NCBI GenBank assembly: GCA_942486035.1
Contig: CALNXK010000156.1
Location: 970,001 to 1,034,000, forward strand
DNA: 64,000 nt
Direction: 5' to 3'
From: Porites lobata
Taxonomy: Eukaryota; Cnidaria; Anthozoa; Scleractinia; Poritidae
Under the pieces are notes generated by a model. It saw only the letters and a program-made list of their open reading frames with translations. It made no database searches and was not told the origin of the DNA. Both the position numbers and the translations under genes were made by a program. Shown here piece after piece: positions 1 to 11,000 of this stretch (position 1 is its first letter; every line of letters begins with the position of its first letter).

Positions 1-408
1 GAATAAGCGCCCAACCTCGAATTAGCGCCCACCTCGAATAAGCGCCCATCCTAAAGGCAGAAAAAGTTAATAAGCGCCCAGCCTCGAATAAGCGCCCACC
101 CCACCACACCTCCCTCCCACTCCCACTCAAACTCAAATTAGCAACCACCCCTAAAGTTGAATAAGTACTAATAGGAGACTTCCCCGACGACGGAGTTTTC
201 TTCAAAGTATTTACAGGAACCTTGCTTTGTTACATCTTCGCGTTCTGTTATTACCATTTATTGTTTTGTTGGAAAATACACATACTACACTTGCTGAAAA
301 TGTTGAAAATTTAATGAGCGCCCAGCCTCGAATAAGCGCCCACCTCGAATAAGCGCCCACTCTCAAGGTCCAAAAATTTAATAAGCGCCCAGGGCGGTTA
401 ATCGAATA
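1..408 (+). mobile_element. Partial TA-flanked MITE rich in AATAAGCGCCC motifs
   Basis: The segment repeats the motif AATAAGCGCCC (with variants TTAGCGCCC and AGCGCCCACC) about ten times, in two clusters separated by a unique middle. It aligns with the complete copy at 60589-60964, which has terminal inverted repeats beginning CCGTATTTATTCGA and flanking TA dinucleotides. Here the left terminus lies outside the window, and the right terminus is cut after GGTTAATCGAA, where it runs directly into the LTR fragment at 407. No coding capacity is seen, so this is a non-autonomous element, probably mobilised by a Tc1/mariner-type transposase (inferred from the TA target duplication of the intact copy). 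Confidence 0.8.
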
Positions 409-487
409 GTTTTAGAACGTGCAGCTTGTATTATAACGTACGTGGTAAAGGATTGTGAAAGACCTACGATGTAAGCTCGACATTAAA
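407..487 (+). repeat. Truncated 5' LTR of the gag-integrase element
   Basis: The 81 bases match 2554-2634 without a visible difference. Compared with the 3' copy, about 60 bp from TGTAATGG onward are missing, so this LTR lacks its U3 start. It is followed two bases later by the TGGCGACGAGGT primer-binding motif, which fixes the LTR/internal junction close to 482-488. Confidence 0.8.
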
Positions 488-509
488 TTGGCGACGAGGT
501 AAAAGTGGA

Positions 510-1121
510 ATGGCGGTAAACATTGGATACAAACAATTTCCCGAATTCGACGTTCGGAATGACCCCGAAACGGTATACGCGCGCTTCTCAAAATATGCTA
601 AGCGGTTCAAGAACAACCACTTGAAAGCCTACAACATCACAGACAAGCACCAACAAAGATCATTGTTCCTAGATTCGATAGGCGAAGCCACACTAGATAT
701 ATTCGAACAGCTTGACGATACGGGAACGGATTTGGACGGAGCTATCACCGCACTTCTGAACAAGTTCAAAGAATCGCAAAACCGGCTGTTCAATATACAC
801 AAATTTCGTTGCACTATACAGGGAAAAGATGAAACCTGGGACTCGTTCATCGCTAGGCTAAAAGCAGAGGGCGAACACTGTGATTTTCCGGCAGAATGGT
901 TGGATACAGAGATATTAATGGCCATGATAACGAACGGCAAATCAAAGAGAGTGAGAAGAAAGCTTTTGCAAGACCAACTAACGCTAGCTGAAGCTCTCAA
1001 ATACGCTCGTGGCCTTGAGAGTGCGGATCAACACGCTACAAGAGTAGAAAACTCAGACATAGAATGGTGGAAATTGCGCACGAGGGTCATCAGGGCCAGG
1101 TGCGAACAAAACAGCTTTTGA
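510..1121 (+). pseudogene. Retroelement Gag fragment
   Basis: A 203-codon ORF starting at ATG 510, just behind the primer-binding site. It is a helical, charged Gag-like capsid domain: FPEFD near the N-terminus, an LFLDSIGE block near residue 50, and an LTLAEALKYARGLE block near residue 160, all typical of metazoan gypsy Gag proteins. The expected CCHC zinc knuckle after the capsid is missing because the reading runs out of homology near 1060 and ends in the overlapping integrase segment. The last 20 or so residues are an out-of-frame reading of the integrase region. This is therefore a truncated, probably non-functional Gag. Confidence 0.8.
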
Positions 1122-2506
1122 GAGCACATGTATGGTTTCCCGGAATGGACTCACAATGTGACAAATTCGTGTCCACTTGCATCGCCTGCCAATCTAACAC
1201 GCCGCAAACGCATCGCGAGCCACTCCGGATGACAGACCTACCGGAAGGACCGTGGGAGAAGGTCAGCGTGGATTTTTGCGGACCAATGGCGAGTGGTGAC
1301 CTCGCCCTCGTATTTTACTGTCAATATGCCAGATACCCAGTGGTTGAATTCGTGGGATCCACGAGCGAGAAAGCAACAATACCGACTTTCAAGAGGGTGT
1401 TCGACACATATGGAGTGCCAAAAGAAATCAAATCAGATAACGGACCGCCCTTCAACAGCCATAAATTCGAAGAATACGCAAAAGAGGAGGGGTTTAAGCA
1501 CCGGAAAGTGACACCCGGGTGGGCAGAAGCCAACGGCGATGTAGAAAGGTTCATGCAGAGAGTAAAGAAGGCCGCTCGGATCGCCTCTTTGGAAGGCAAA
1601 CCCGTGAGGGATGAAGTGAACCGGGGAATCAGGGCATACAGAGCAACTGAGCATGCGACAACTGGAGTCAGCCCGAACAAGCTCATGTTCGGAAGGGAAT
1701 TACGTGGAAAGTTCCCTGAAGTCAAGGGACAGCCTAAATACAGGGATGACACGATGATCCGCTGTCGGGACCGAGAACAAAAACAGAAGATGAAACAATA
1801 TGCTGATAAAAGAAGACACACAGCCGTGATGAAAATTAAAGTCGGGGACACTGTGTTGTGCAAGCAGGAACGTAAAAACAGCCTGACCCCTCTGTATGAC
1901 CCGGAGCCTATGGTAGTCATTGGCGTCAAGGGAAGCTTGGTCACTGCCAAGAACAGTGTTAGGATTCGCACCAGGAATTACGCCGATTGGAAACTGCTCA
2001 AAAATGGTTGTAGGGAATCACCGCGGTGTGATGATTCTGACAGCGGTGAGGCATTTGAACCGGATGAAGTTATAATTGAATGTCCAGAGCAATCCTTAGC
2101 AGGGCCGAGTGGGGATGCATTGCCAGCGGACAGACCCTTAGCAGGGCCAAGTGGAGATGCAGTTCCAGCGGACAGACCCTTAGCAGGGCCAAGTGGAGAT
2201 GCAGTTCCAGCGGACAGATCCAGTGAATCAAGGCAAGGTCATGAGCAGCCAAGAGCAAACAGCGACACAGCTGAGTACGAGAGTAGGCAGAGATCTCGGC
2301 AGCCCGGATCAGACCGTGACACAGAGCGAAGACATGTGCCCTTGGACAGGCCCAGAAGGAAAACAAGATCCACAAAGGACACAAGGGCTTACTCGTTATT
2401 AGCAACCTTTAATTTATTTAGTTTATTTATTTATTTTTTGTTTGCTGTTTTCGTTCGCACCGTTGCGTCCCATCCACGTGATGGGGGGAGAGATGTAATG
2501 GCGTGA
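1064..2506 (+). pseudogene. Retroelement integrase with linker, pol N-terminal part deleted
   Basis: A 480-codon ORF opening at ATG 1064. It begins inside the integrase zinc-binding module (HEGH then CIAC, an H-x2-H / C-x2-C arrangement). The rve catalytic core follows with all three acidic residues in context: VDFCGP, SDNGPP and ANGDVERF. After the core comes the usual basic C-terminal region (VGDTVLCKQ), then three 14-residue repeats and a low-complexity basic tail. Protease, RT and RNase H that normally precede integrase in the pol polyprotein are absent, and gag lies in a different frame. The catalytic residues are intact, but no start context for separate expression is evident. Confidence 0.88.
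2096..2221 (+). repeat. Three tandem 42-bp units in integrase tail
   Basis: Three consecutive in-frame 42-bp copies each encode 14 residues of the form LAGPSGDAxPADRP; copies 2 and 3 are nearly identical and copy 1 is more diverged. It is an expansion in the linker downstream of the integrase core and keeps the frame. Confidence 0.9.
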
Positions 2507-2629
2507 CCGCATGCGTGACACGCCTAGTGATTAGTATGCATATTTGGGGTTATTAGTTTTAGAACGTGCAGCTTGTATTATAACGTACGTGGTAAAGGAT
2601 TGTGAAAGACCTACGATGTAAGCTCGACA
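2494..2629 (+). repeat. 3' LTR of the gag-integrase element
   Basis: The LTR starts with TG at 2494 directly behind the purine run 2483-2493. It contains the 81-bp block shared with 407-487. The most economical end is GACA at 2629, giving a 136-bp TG...CA LTR, close in size to the 145-bp LTRs of the second gypsy element. An AATAAA signal follows at 2634-2639, so an LTR reaching to about 2729 is the alternative. Confidence 0.65.
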
Positions 2630-2729
2630 TTAAAATAAAGACAAAAGGCTATGGTGTGTTAATTTACTCATCCGCAAAGTATTAAACGGAATTTCTCCGC
2701 AGAAAGGGTTTAATTCGGAGCGCCCTACA

Positions 2730-3878
2730 CTACTGCAGTAACTGGAGATAATGCTTTGAGAATACAAACTCGAAGGTGGGGAAATCCAGCATAACTATTT
2801 AATCAATATCTTATCTGAGCAACAACTGAAACCATTTCTTTAAATGTCATTTATTACCCGACATCACGTCCGTTGCTATTCTTCGCAATGTTAAAATGTG
2901 TCACGAGCTTTTCGGCTGTTTTATTTAAACTTACAATCAAATTTCTTCTTCTAAACTGTAAAGTACATTGACTTTCCAAGTTCACGTCAAAGCAAACCGT
3001 TCATGTCAATTTGCACGTAACAACGATAACAAATTACTGAGACAAAAACACCGTGAATAAATGTGATAAAGGGTATACGTTAAAGTTCCCTAAATGTTGG
3101 GAGGGATTAACAATGCAAACTGAAATAATATCTCAAATAAAGCAAGACAAGGTCTTCAAAATAGAAGGCGTTCTTGTGCTTTAAATAAATCTAGAAATGA
3201 TGTAATAATCGTCAGCTCTGTCGTAAAAACGCCTTGCCATAAAGAAATATTTCTTGAAGTTAACAATGAATGGCCCAATGAAAAATGGAATTTTCAAGAT
3301 GGAAACCTGTGTTCTGTTAATCAAAGTTTGCGCTTAAATTAAACGTTATTGATAATTTATATGTTAAATGTGGTAACAAACTAATACAAGCCTCATATCA
3401 AGCTTAAGAAACTTTGACAATATATGTGCTAAGAACCCAGCGATTAGGCAGTGCTTTTAATAAAGAAAATGTTGAAAGAATTCGTCTCCTCAACATTTTT
3501 CTTGTTTGTGAAGCTTTCTGCGTGGAGACCACGATAAAGTGGTCATAATACAAGACTTCGGTGTAACTTGACGAAAAATGCTCCTCTTGGCTAGGGTGTC
3601 TTCTAGTCATCTGTGCCAAACACTACAAAAGGCATGGACTGAAAAGGTAGTCTAAAGGGCCCACTAGATTCCCAGCACCGGATGCCGGTACAGATAAAAG
3701 CATTCTTGACTTTCTTACATTCGCAAGGCGGCTAATGGCCTAGAACTAGCAAAACCAGTGAATTTGCCGTTGAGTTGGGGTGTTGTAAGCCCTTGCGTGA
3801 TAAGGTCCTCAACATCATGTTGCGAGGGAAAGTGAAGTTATCAGCAGCTTTTCTTGCCAGATTGATCAGCTGTGTTTA
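2730..3878. other. AT-rich stretch downstream of SMG7, no gene seen
   Basis: No coding similarity, RNA gene or clear repeat was recognised. It lies downstream of the SMG7 stop codon and probably holds that gene's 3' untranslated region. TTTATT on the plus strand near 2846 and 2922 gives AATAAA on the minus strand, either of which could be the polyadenylation signal. Confidence 0.4.
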
Positions 3879-6800
3879 TCAACTATCCTTCTGTTGGTGT
3901 TTTTTCTGCTCCTGTAACAGTTGCTGCAGAGGTGACATACCCTCGGATGGAGACGCGGCGAAGTCTGATCCCCAGATGGACTGCAACCCAAAACCAAATA
4001 CATTAACTGTTTTAAAATAAGCCAGGACCACATTAATAAAAAACAAAGGAATAATTCAACTTGGCTTCGATCTGCATGCATTCACATTGGGGGATTGAGT
4101 CCACTTTGATTACGAGCAAGTTAACAACACCGCAAATGAACCAAGTATGACACAGTTTGGTCATTTTTCTGCGAAAGTATACTCTATTCTAGACCCAAAT
4201 TCAGTAGTATATTTACCCTGTCCCAAACTGAACTGCTTAATGTGGACCTTTTTTGTGTTCTGATTGGCTCCCTTGGCGGGCAACATGGACCCATATTATC
4301 GGTACGGGATTTCTCTAGCCTGGGACCAGGCTCCGCAGTGGGGAAAAAGGCAAAAACGGAGTGAAACATTGGCGAGCAAAGCGAGTCCAGCTGTGGACTG
4401 GGGAAGAGGAAACCGCCCTTTTTCCTCCCCAGACTTCCTCTCCGCTCCCGTCCCTGGCCGATTTTTTTTTTTGTTTTTCCCCCACTGTGAACCTGATCTC
4501 AGGCTAGGATTTCCTGCGTTGGTCCCGCAAAAAAGTTCTCTTTTTGGCCATATAATCAATCCTTCATTAACCAGCTTGTTCGGTCAAGATGGCTGGACAT
4601 TGGCCTCCTCATTGATCCCGACTTTGTCTCGGTCCATAAAACAGCAAAAAAGAACTTGGCCAATGTCCAGCTATCTTGACCTCAGGCTTGATCAATAACG
4701 CATAAATGCGAGAGGGCAGTCATCCCCCTCCCTTGGGGAATAACTCTCTTAAAGCAAGGAAAGATCCACGGTAAATTTAGAGAAGTAAAAATACGGATAG
4801 AATTCCCCTTTCCAGAAACTATGAGGGAAAAAGGTACCAGCTTTCGGCGCAATGATTTCTGGGATCGTTTGGGAGGACAAGCGTTATTATGATAGGTTAA
4901 CGGTTGCCCTGACTACCATCAACTAATCATAACCAACGCTTAGCCACCCAAACGAACCCAGAAACCGTTGCGCCGAAAGCTTGTACTTATTCCCTTGTTA
5001 CCTGTAGACCGTGATTCCCAGCAGGACTTGTTCCTCCACTACCGCTGGGAGTTGACGAATTGGGAGCCCAGACCCCTGAACCACCCCAGCCACCACTGAA
5101 CCCAAAGCCACCAAATGGAGACTGGGAGGGAGAATGATAGTTGGGCTGCATTCCAGCTGCAGGGAAACTGGCTCCAAAGCTGGTGGGTCTGCGGTTCTCA
5201 ACAGTTGGGGAGGGAGGGTAGGTGGAAACACAGAGCTACTTCCTGGACTAGCCAAATGATCGGTGGGGGTCGCACGGTGATTTGGTGGCTTACCACCGGG
5301 TCTTGCCGATGAATTTTCTATACATTACAGGGAACAAAAGATTAATTTTTTCCATCTTGGCAGGATCTCACGATTCACAGGAAAAATATTAACAGGCTAT
5401 TCGTGTTACTTATAGAGCGTATATTTAGAAGGCTCAAAGATAAAATTGGCGCGAATTGCACACGTTAATTCTGTAACCGTGGACGGACTCATAACTTCAA
5501 GAAAGTATTTCTTCCTTAGCTTACCCCTTCCTAACTGGTGTCTTTTATCTCTCAAAGGAGAGTTTGTACATGTAAGACAACTACTTTGTTAGTGCCTCAG
5601 CTAACTGAGATCGTTTAGAGGATTAGACCAAAGAACGACAGTCCGTCCAGAGATGATACTGTACTATTAGCAAGAAAAGTGAAGGCCGTAGGTCATTTTC
5701 CAGTTGCCTTAAGCCTGGTGGACATCTGCCTCAAGCCTCTGTTTCAAAGCGAGGCTAAGTATGAAGCCATTGATATGAAAATGACTTTTTGTTCTCATGC
5801 AAATAAAACTCATTTTCGCGCTAAGCCTCGTTTTGCAAGTCTCCCATGGCAGTGTTGGAATCGGTAGTATAACCCGGTTTCCTCTGCATAAAACCCTTGG
5901 GTACCGCTAGCAACCCCTTTCCCCTGCCTTGATGCTCTGCTAGGCATGCGACATCGTGATTAAATTTATCCCTAATGAAGGAGTCATTCCCAGCCACTTC
6001 GCTTCGGATCTCCGCATAAGTAACTCCTAGGGAGGTGTAGTGTACCTGGATGGGCAAGAGCTGCAGAAGTCAAGGAAACATTCCATCCTGATTGGAACAA
6101 TGAATACTGAGCTACAGTGGAGGGGGAGGGTGGAACGTGTCCTACTGGGGTGTGACCAACATCTAATGGACCCTTGAACAAGGAGCTGTGTATCAAAAAA
6201 CCGCCATGTTAATACAAACAATTTTCAAGAGCGGGCTGGTGGCATTGTTACGCTTTCTTATTAGGTAAGAAAATGTCCCGTGGCCCACTTGTTCAACCAA
6301 TAAGCGGTAAAACCGCCTCTCGCCGCTAACTTAAATTTTAAGTAAAAACTGTTTGTTTATTGGATGGTGCGCCTGTTGGAAAGCCGCCTTAAACAGAGAA
6401 ACGTAGGGTTTCGACTTCTAAAATTCAACATATTTGCTGAAAAAAAATTTATGAAACATGCATACATTCAGTAAATCAAATTTAAAACAGAAAACTACAG
6501 AAAAAAATATGAACGATTAAGATGATCCCTGCAGGTTGCAAAAGAACTGAGAAATCTCAAGCTTGACCTATTTTGAGCTGACAATGACGGGCGTTTACAT
6601 CGCGCCTTTTAAGCTTAGTGCTTGTAGTCATACCGATGTAGTGCTGTAAAACCGTGACTAATTGTCTGCATCTTTCTGTTTTCCTCTGTTGTGAAAGTAA
6701 GGAAGGACATTTGCACTATCAGCGAATGATGCATAACTTTCGTTACGAGGCACTTACCTAGTTTCAGCAAATGGGGTTCCTACTGGTGTAGCCTGGAAAA

Positions 6801-8015
6801 AATAAATGATGAGACCTCTTACATTGTAGAGGGATAATTTCACAATCCATGAACATGATCATATACATGTGAAAAAAGGAGGTTTTTAACAAAACAAGGT
6901 CGCCTTCGGCCTCGCTTCTATTCAAAGGCCAGGGAACTGAGGAAAAACCTAAAAAATGGCTTATCTGCTAACGAGACAATAGATGAAGGATACAAGAGTG
7001 TCCAAAGCCCTAAAAACTACTAGCAGGCGTGTTTTGAAAGGCCAATAGTTAGAGGTTTCATAGCCTGGGACCAGACTCCACAGTTGGGGAAAAAAAAAAA
7101 AAAAAGCGAGCCAAGCGGTGGTCTGGGAAGGGAAAAGGGTGAGCTCGCCGAATTTTGTATGCCTTTTCACTCCGTTTTTTGCCATTTTTTTCCCATAGCG
7201 AAGCCTCGTCCGAGGCTAGAGGTTTCTGAGACCTTCATGGGGCCAGGTTTCCTGACTGATAGAAATGTAACCCTGTGTTATTTTCAGTTTGAAGAAGTTG
7301 TTTCTATTCCGGAACTGAAATGCTCGGCTCCACAAGCTTTACTGCGATAAAACTAACCCAGGATAAGCAAGTCCGGAGAAACACAAACACACCCCCGCCG
7401 GCTTTACCTTGTTCAGGGTAGGTAAAGAAGCCAGTAACTTTTGTCCTGCCGATTCTAAATCGATGTCTTGAGGTGACTTGGGAAACTTCTCCTCTTGAGA
7501 TGAGACCTACAGAGAAAAAAAACTAAAATTTGCAATGCACTTTTCAAAAACGGTAGCATGACACCCTAACAAGTTGTATGGTTGGTTATTCAAACCACCG
7601 TGAAAACAAAAATGATAGTGTGAGAAGGACACTGCATTATACTGTAGCCATAGAAACCAAACAAGCAAAGCAGAACAAAAACAAACTTTGCCTATGATAT
7701 CATATCATAGATGAGAACGAAAGAAATGAACTCAAGTGATTGTCGCTAGGGAGTCAGAATGTCCAAAAATGGTCTAGGTTTTCGAGAAGGTTTTCGTTCA
7801 AATCCCGTTCAAGCCTTGAAAAAGGATATTTCTTTGGTAACTAACATTAATGCGAAAATAATTACTGCACTTATTTTTTTAACCTTGGGGAAGAAAAAAA
7901 GCGAGATAACGGGTAACAAAATTACGAAATTACCTCTTCAATGGGCGAGGAAGTGTTTATCTTCAAAGAAAAGTTTGATAGACCAGTCGCAAGATCTTCC
8001 ACTTTAGCCAAGATA
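3879..8015 (-). CDS. SMG7: SMG7 exons 20-25: proline/serine-rich C-terminal region
   Basis: Exon 20 (7934-8015), exon 21 (7408-7506, KSPQDIDLESAGQKLLASL), exon 22 (6758-6792), exon 23 (6046-6185, STVAQYSLFQSGWN) and exon 24 (5002-5317) encode a low-complexity tail; exon 25 (3879-3980) ends SPLQQLLQEQKKHQQKDS and TGA. In human SMG7 the C-terminal region recruits the CCR4-NOT deadenylase. The first half of exon 24 must be read in the frame set by exon 23, the second half (FGGFGFSGGWGGSG) in the frame needed for exon 25. At 316 bp the exon lacks one base somewhere around 5160-5235. Without a correction the conserved C-terminus is lost. Confidence 0.85.
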
Positions 8016-11000
8016 CTGAAAATGAAAACGACAATTTAGTGACAAGCTGAAGGATGGTATCCAATTCGTGGAACCGCAGCAAGGTCAGTTCAGTAGCTTG
8101 GAACAACGAGTATAGCGCACGAGCAGGCAGTCTCACTTGTACCCCATTCTTCTTGCGCGCTGATGTGGAAGGCATTGGAAACGGCTAGAGTTTCGAGTGG
8201 CTGGGCTGGCCTTGCAGAAAAGGCGGTCCTGAACAATAACACCATCATCGTTCACCTAGTCTGCAGGAGAATTACTGACTCGTTGGCGTGCTTCAGGAGC
8301 TCGCTAGCGCGCAGGTCGAATTCCTCGAAAGGAAAAAGAAGGGAAAACATCTGGAGGACAGACTACCGTTTCTCCTTCAGAAGTTTTATTCGAGTTGCCT
8401 TTTCCGTCGACAACCACTCTGTGCTCACGAGCAAGTTTTTTCAATTGATATTTTCCCCATTTAGTAAGACGCGTCTTTACCTCGCCCCTACAAAAATGGC
8501 CCTAATATGACAAAAGAATTTCCATCTTTTAATTTCTTATCTGTGGAAACTTAGCTTACCAAGGAGCGTTGTTCGCCAGACGATTTCCAAACCTAACAAG
8601 CCTGCTAACTCTGTGAGCAGATTCATCATCGGGCCGGGTCCTCTTCATGCTATACGTAAGCTTCCTGTAAAAACAACAGAAAACGAGAGAAATTACGCCA
8701 CAGAGAGATTTGACAACCACCACGACGTCGCAAGATACCCTGGCCACCAGAGGTCTTCTTCTCGCGTGTGCTAGGTTGCTTGCCGTCGCCGTCGTAGTGA
8801 CCGAAACCGGAAAACGCGCATGAAAAGTCTCCACGGCACAAGGAGAACGTCTATGAAAAATACATCAATCAAACAAACAGCATCAAGCTCAGTTGTCTCA
8901 GTCTCACATACCTCTGACTGACTCTAAGAGGCAGAAAACTTTGAAGCTCCCAGTCTTCATGAAGGGGAATATCTATTACATAAAATTGTCGGTGATCAGA
9001 TCAATAAAGACACTAAGTTCTTTAACACCCTAAAATAATAAAGATGCGAAGTTATTGTTACTTAAGTTAATTAAGTCTAACGTAGCCGGGAAAATCATGA
9101 ATCGGATTTGAGGCCTGACCCTAACCCTAACCTTTAACCACGACGAAAATAGAGCTTATTTAACCATTAGCAAACAAGAAAACACAAAAAATCTTCCTCT
9201 TTTAAAAAAGAAAAAGAACGCAAAACTCTTCATGCAAAAGAAATCGAAACGATAGAGCTTCTTTCAGTTGAGAGCGTCCCACTGTTCTTTGGAGCGTTTC
9301 GTGTTTACGATTTCGGTATGAAAAAACCTTCGATCAATTAAGCAGCCTATTGGGATTCAATTTTGAAAGTACAGTATTCCATATCTTAGCTTCCCCTATG
9401 ATCAGTAACCAGGAGACCCTCGCAGTAAAAGCCTGCACTTTGGAGCACACATTAAGAAACCGATTTTCCTTCATTTGTTCAAGAAATTTCTAATGACTCC
9501 CATAATATGTAATGAAATCGTTAAAGAATCATACTGGGAAGAGAACAGGATGAGTAATATAGGAACAGCTGGTTCGAGTTACGAGAGAAGAGGTTTCTTT
9601 CAGTCCTTACCAGTTCTCTCAGGCAGAGGAGAATGCGTCACTTGAAGAAGATTCAGTAGAGCAGCAAAATTTTCCCAAATCCTAAGAAGTCAATTGATAA
9701 ACCCGGTACTTTATTTCAATAATGCGGCTTTCAGTGAAATGATGAATACATGAATTTCAAAAAGAGGCTTGGAAATGGCCCATTTGACAAAAGTGTTAAA
9801 CATCTACGTTAAAAAAGCTAAGTATCTAATAATCGCAGCGGAGCCCCATACCCATAGAACATGGAACCTATTGACTACGACGTCAGTGTAGGAAAGCCCG
9901 CCCGTATAGACTCTGGGAGTAGGGGTAAAAAAATCAGTAGGGTAGGGAAGGGAGTCCCAGACATGTACGTTGCGTTTCGTTTTTGGCGCAAAATTAACTC
10001 TTCTAGGGGCCACCAACGGAGTTGCTCGAGAAAAAGCTTAGATTTAAGCTTCTTGTGTTCGACTTACGGCGAAATTCTCAAATACATTTCTAAAGCTCTG
10101 CTTTTTGCCTGGTCACGCTTTTGTCACACTCCACGAACAAACTAGCCTCCTCCCCTCCTCGCTTGGTTTTCAGTAATTAAAAGTACACAAATGGACGCTT
10201 CGCTTTTAGCCTTGGCTAAATCTATATAATAGATATGCTCACTTTGTTCTTTTGAGAATGTCTCCATTCCAGATGTTTGGTGATGAACCGGCCATCCACT
10301 GACACAAGAGATTCACAGAAGGGAGCACATCACAGCTTTCTGCTATAGATTGCTGCTGCTCAGTACTTGAAGCAGGTGGTCCAGTCTCACAAGCATGCAA
10401 CACAAGTGCATCGAATAACTCCACTTTAAAAAAAAGCCAAGACAGGGATATGTGAACTGAAGTACTTGGACTGCGAGTAATGATACACGGGAGAGGCGAA
10501 GTTGTAAGCTGCGAAAAACAAGAGCCTAAGCCCCCGAAAATCTTTCCTTGTCTCGCCCCAATCCCATCTATTTTGTACTTCGTTGTTTTGAAAACGTGCT
10601 CGCCGGAATAAGAGCTCGACTGATTTCAAGAGAGAAAGCCGACTGCAACACTCGGGAAGAAACAGCCTAGTTTGCCACTCCATTGGCACAAAAGGCAATT
10701 GGCTGGACACGTGCAGATATCAATTGATGTGTTTCTTTCCTTTCGTGGATTGCTCTAATTTTAACAATAACAACCCTCCTAACTTTCCTAAGAAACGGTC
10801 AAGGCGCTTACCTAGGGCAAAGCTGCATAACAGGCGCTTTGCGAGCCAAGCGAGGCGAACGCGGGCACTAAAGGGAAAGAGCCTTATTTCCAGTAGACGT
10901 GTGTCGCTTAAAAATGTATTTGCATAAGCTCCCTCTAGTAATGTTAAGTTTTCAACCCTTTTAAAAAAATCCATTCAACAAGAGCACACCTGTAAACTCT

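Larger units (their letters stand above)
407..2729 (+). mobile_element. Ty3/gypsy-type LTR retroelement reduced to gag and integrase
   Basis: An 81-bp direct repeat (407-487 and 2554-2634) marks LTR remnants. Behind the first lies a likely primer-binding site (TGGCGACGAGGT, 489-500). A gag ORF follows (510-1121), then an integrase ORF (1064-2506) in another frame, then a polypurine tract (GGGGGGAGAGA, 2483-2493) directly before TGTAATGG, the probable 3' LTR start. Protease, reverse transcriptase and RNase H are absent: gag runs within a few residues into the integrase zinc finger. The 5' LTR has lost about 60 bp of its start, where it joins the MITE. The element cannot encode its own replication. 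The right boundary is uncertain: the LTR may end at 2629 (GACA) or near 2729 (CTACA). Confidence 0.85.

Noticed and set aside
1..408. Regular AATAAGCGCCC repeats as a CRISPR array
   Set aside because: Spacing is irregular, units are 11 bp, the copy at 60589-60964 has TIRs and TA duplication, and the genome is eukaryotic.
1321..1971. 216-codon minus-strand frame opposite the integrase
   Set aside because: Antisense shadow of the integrase core, no known domain.
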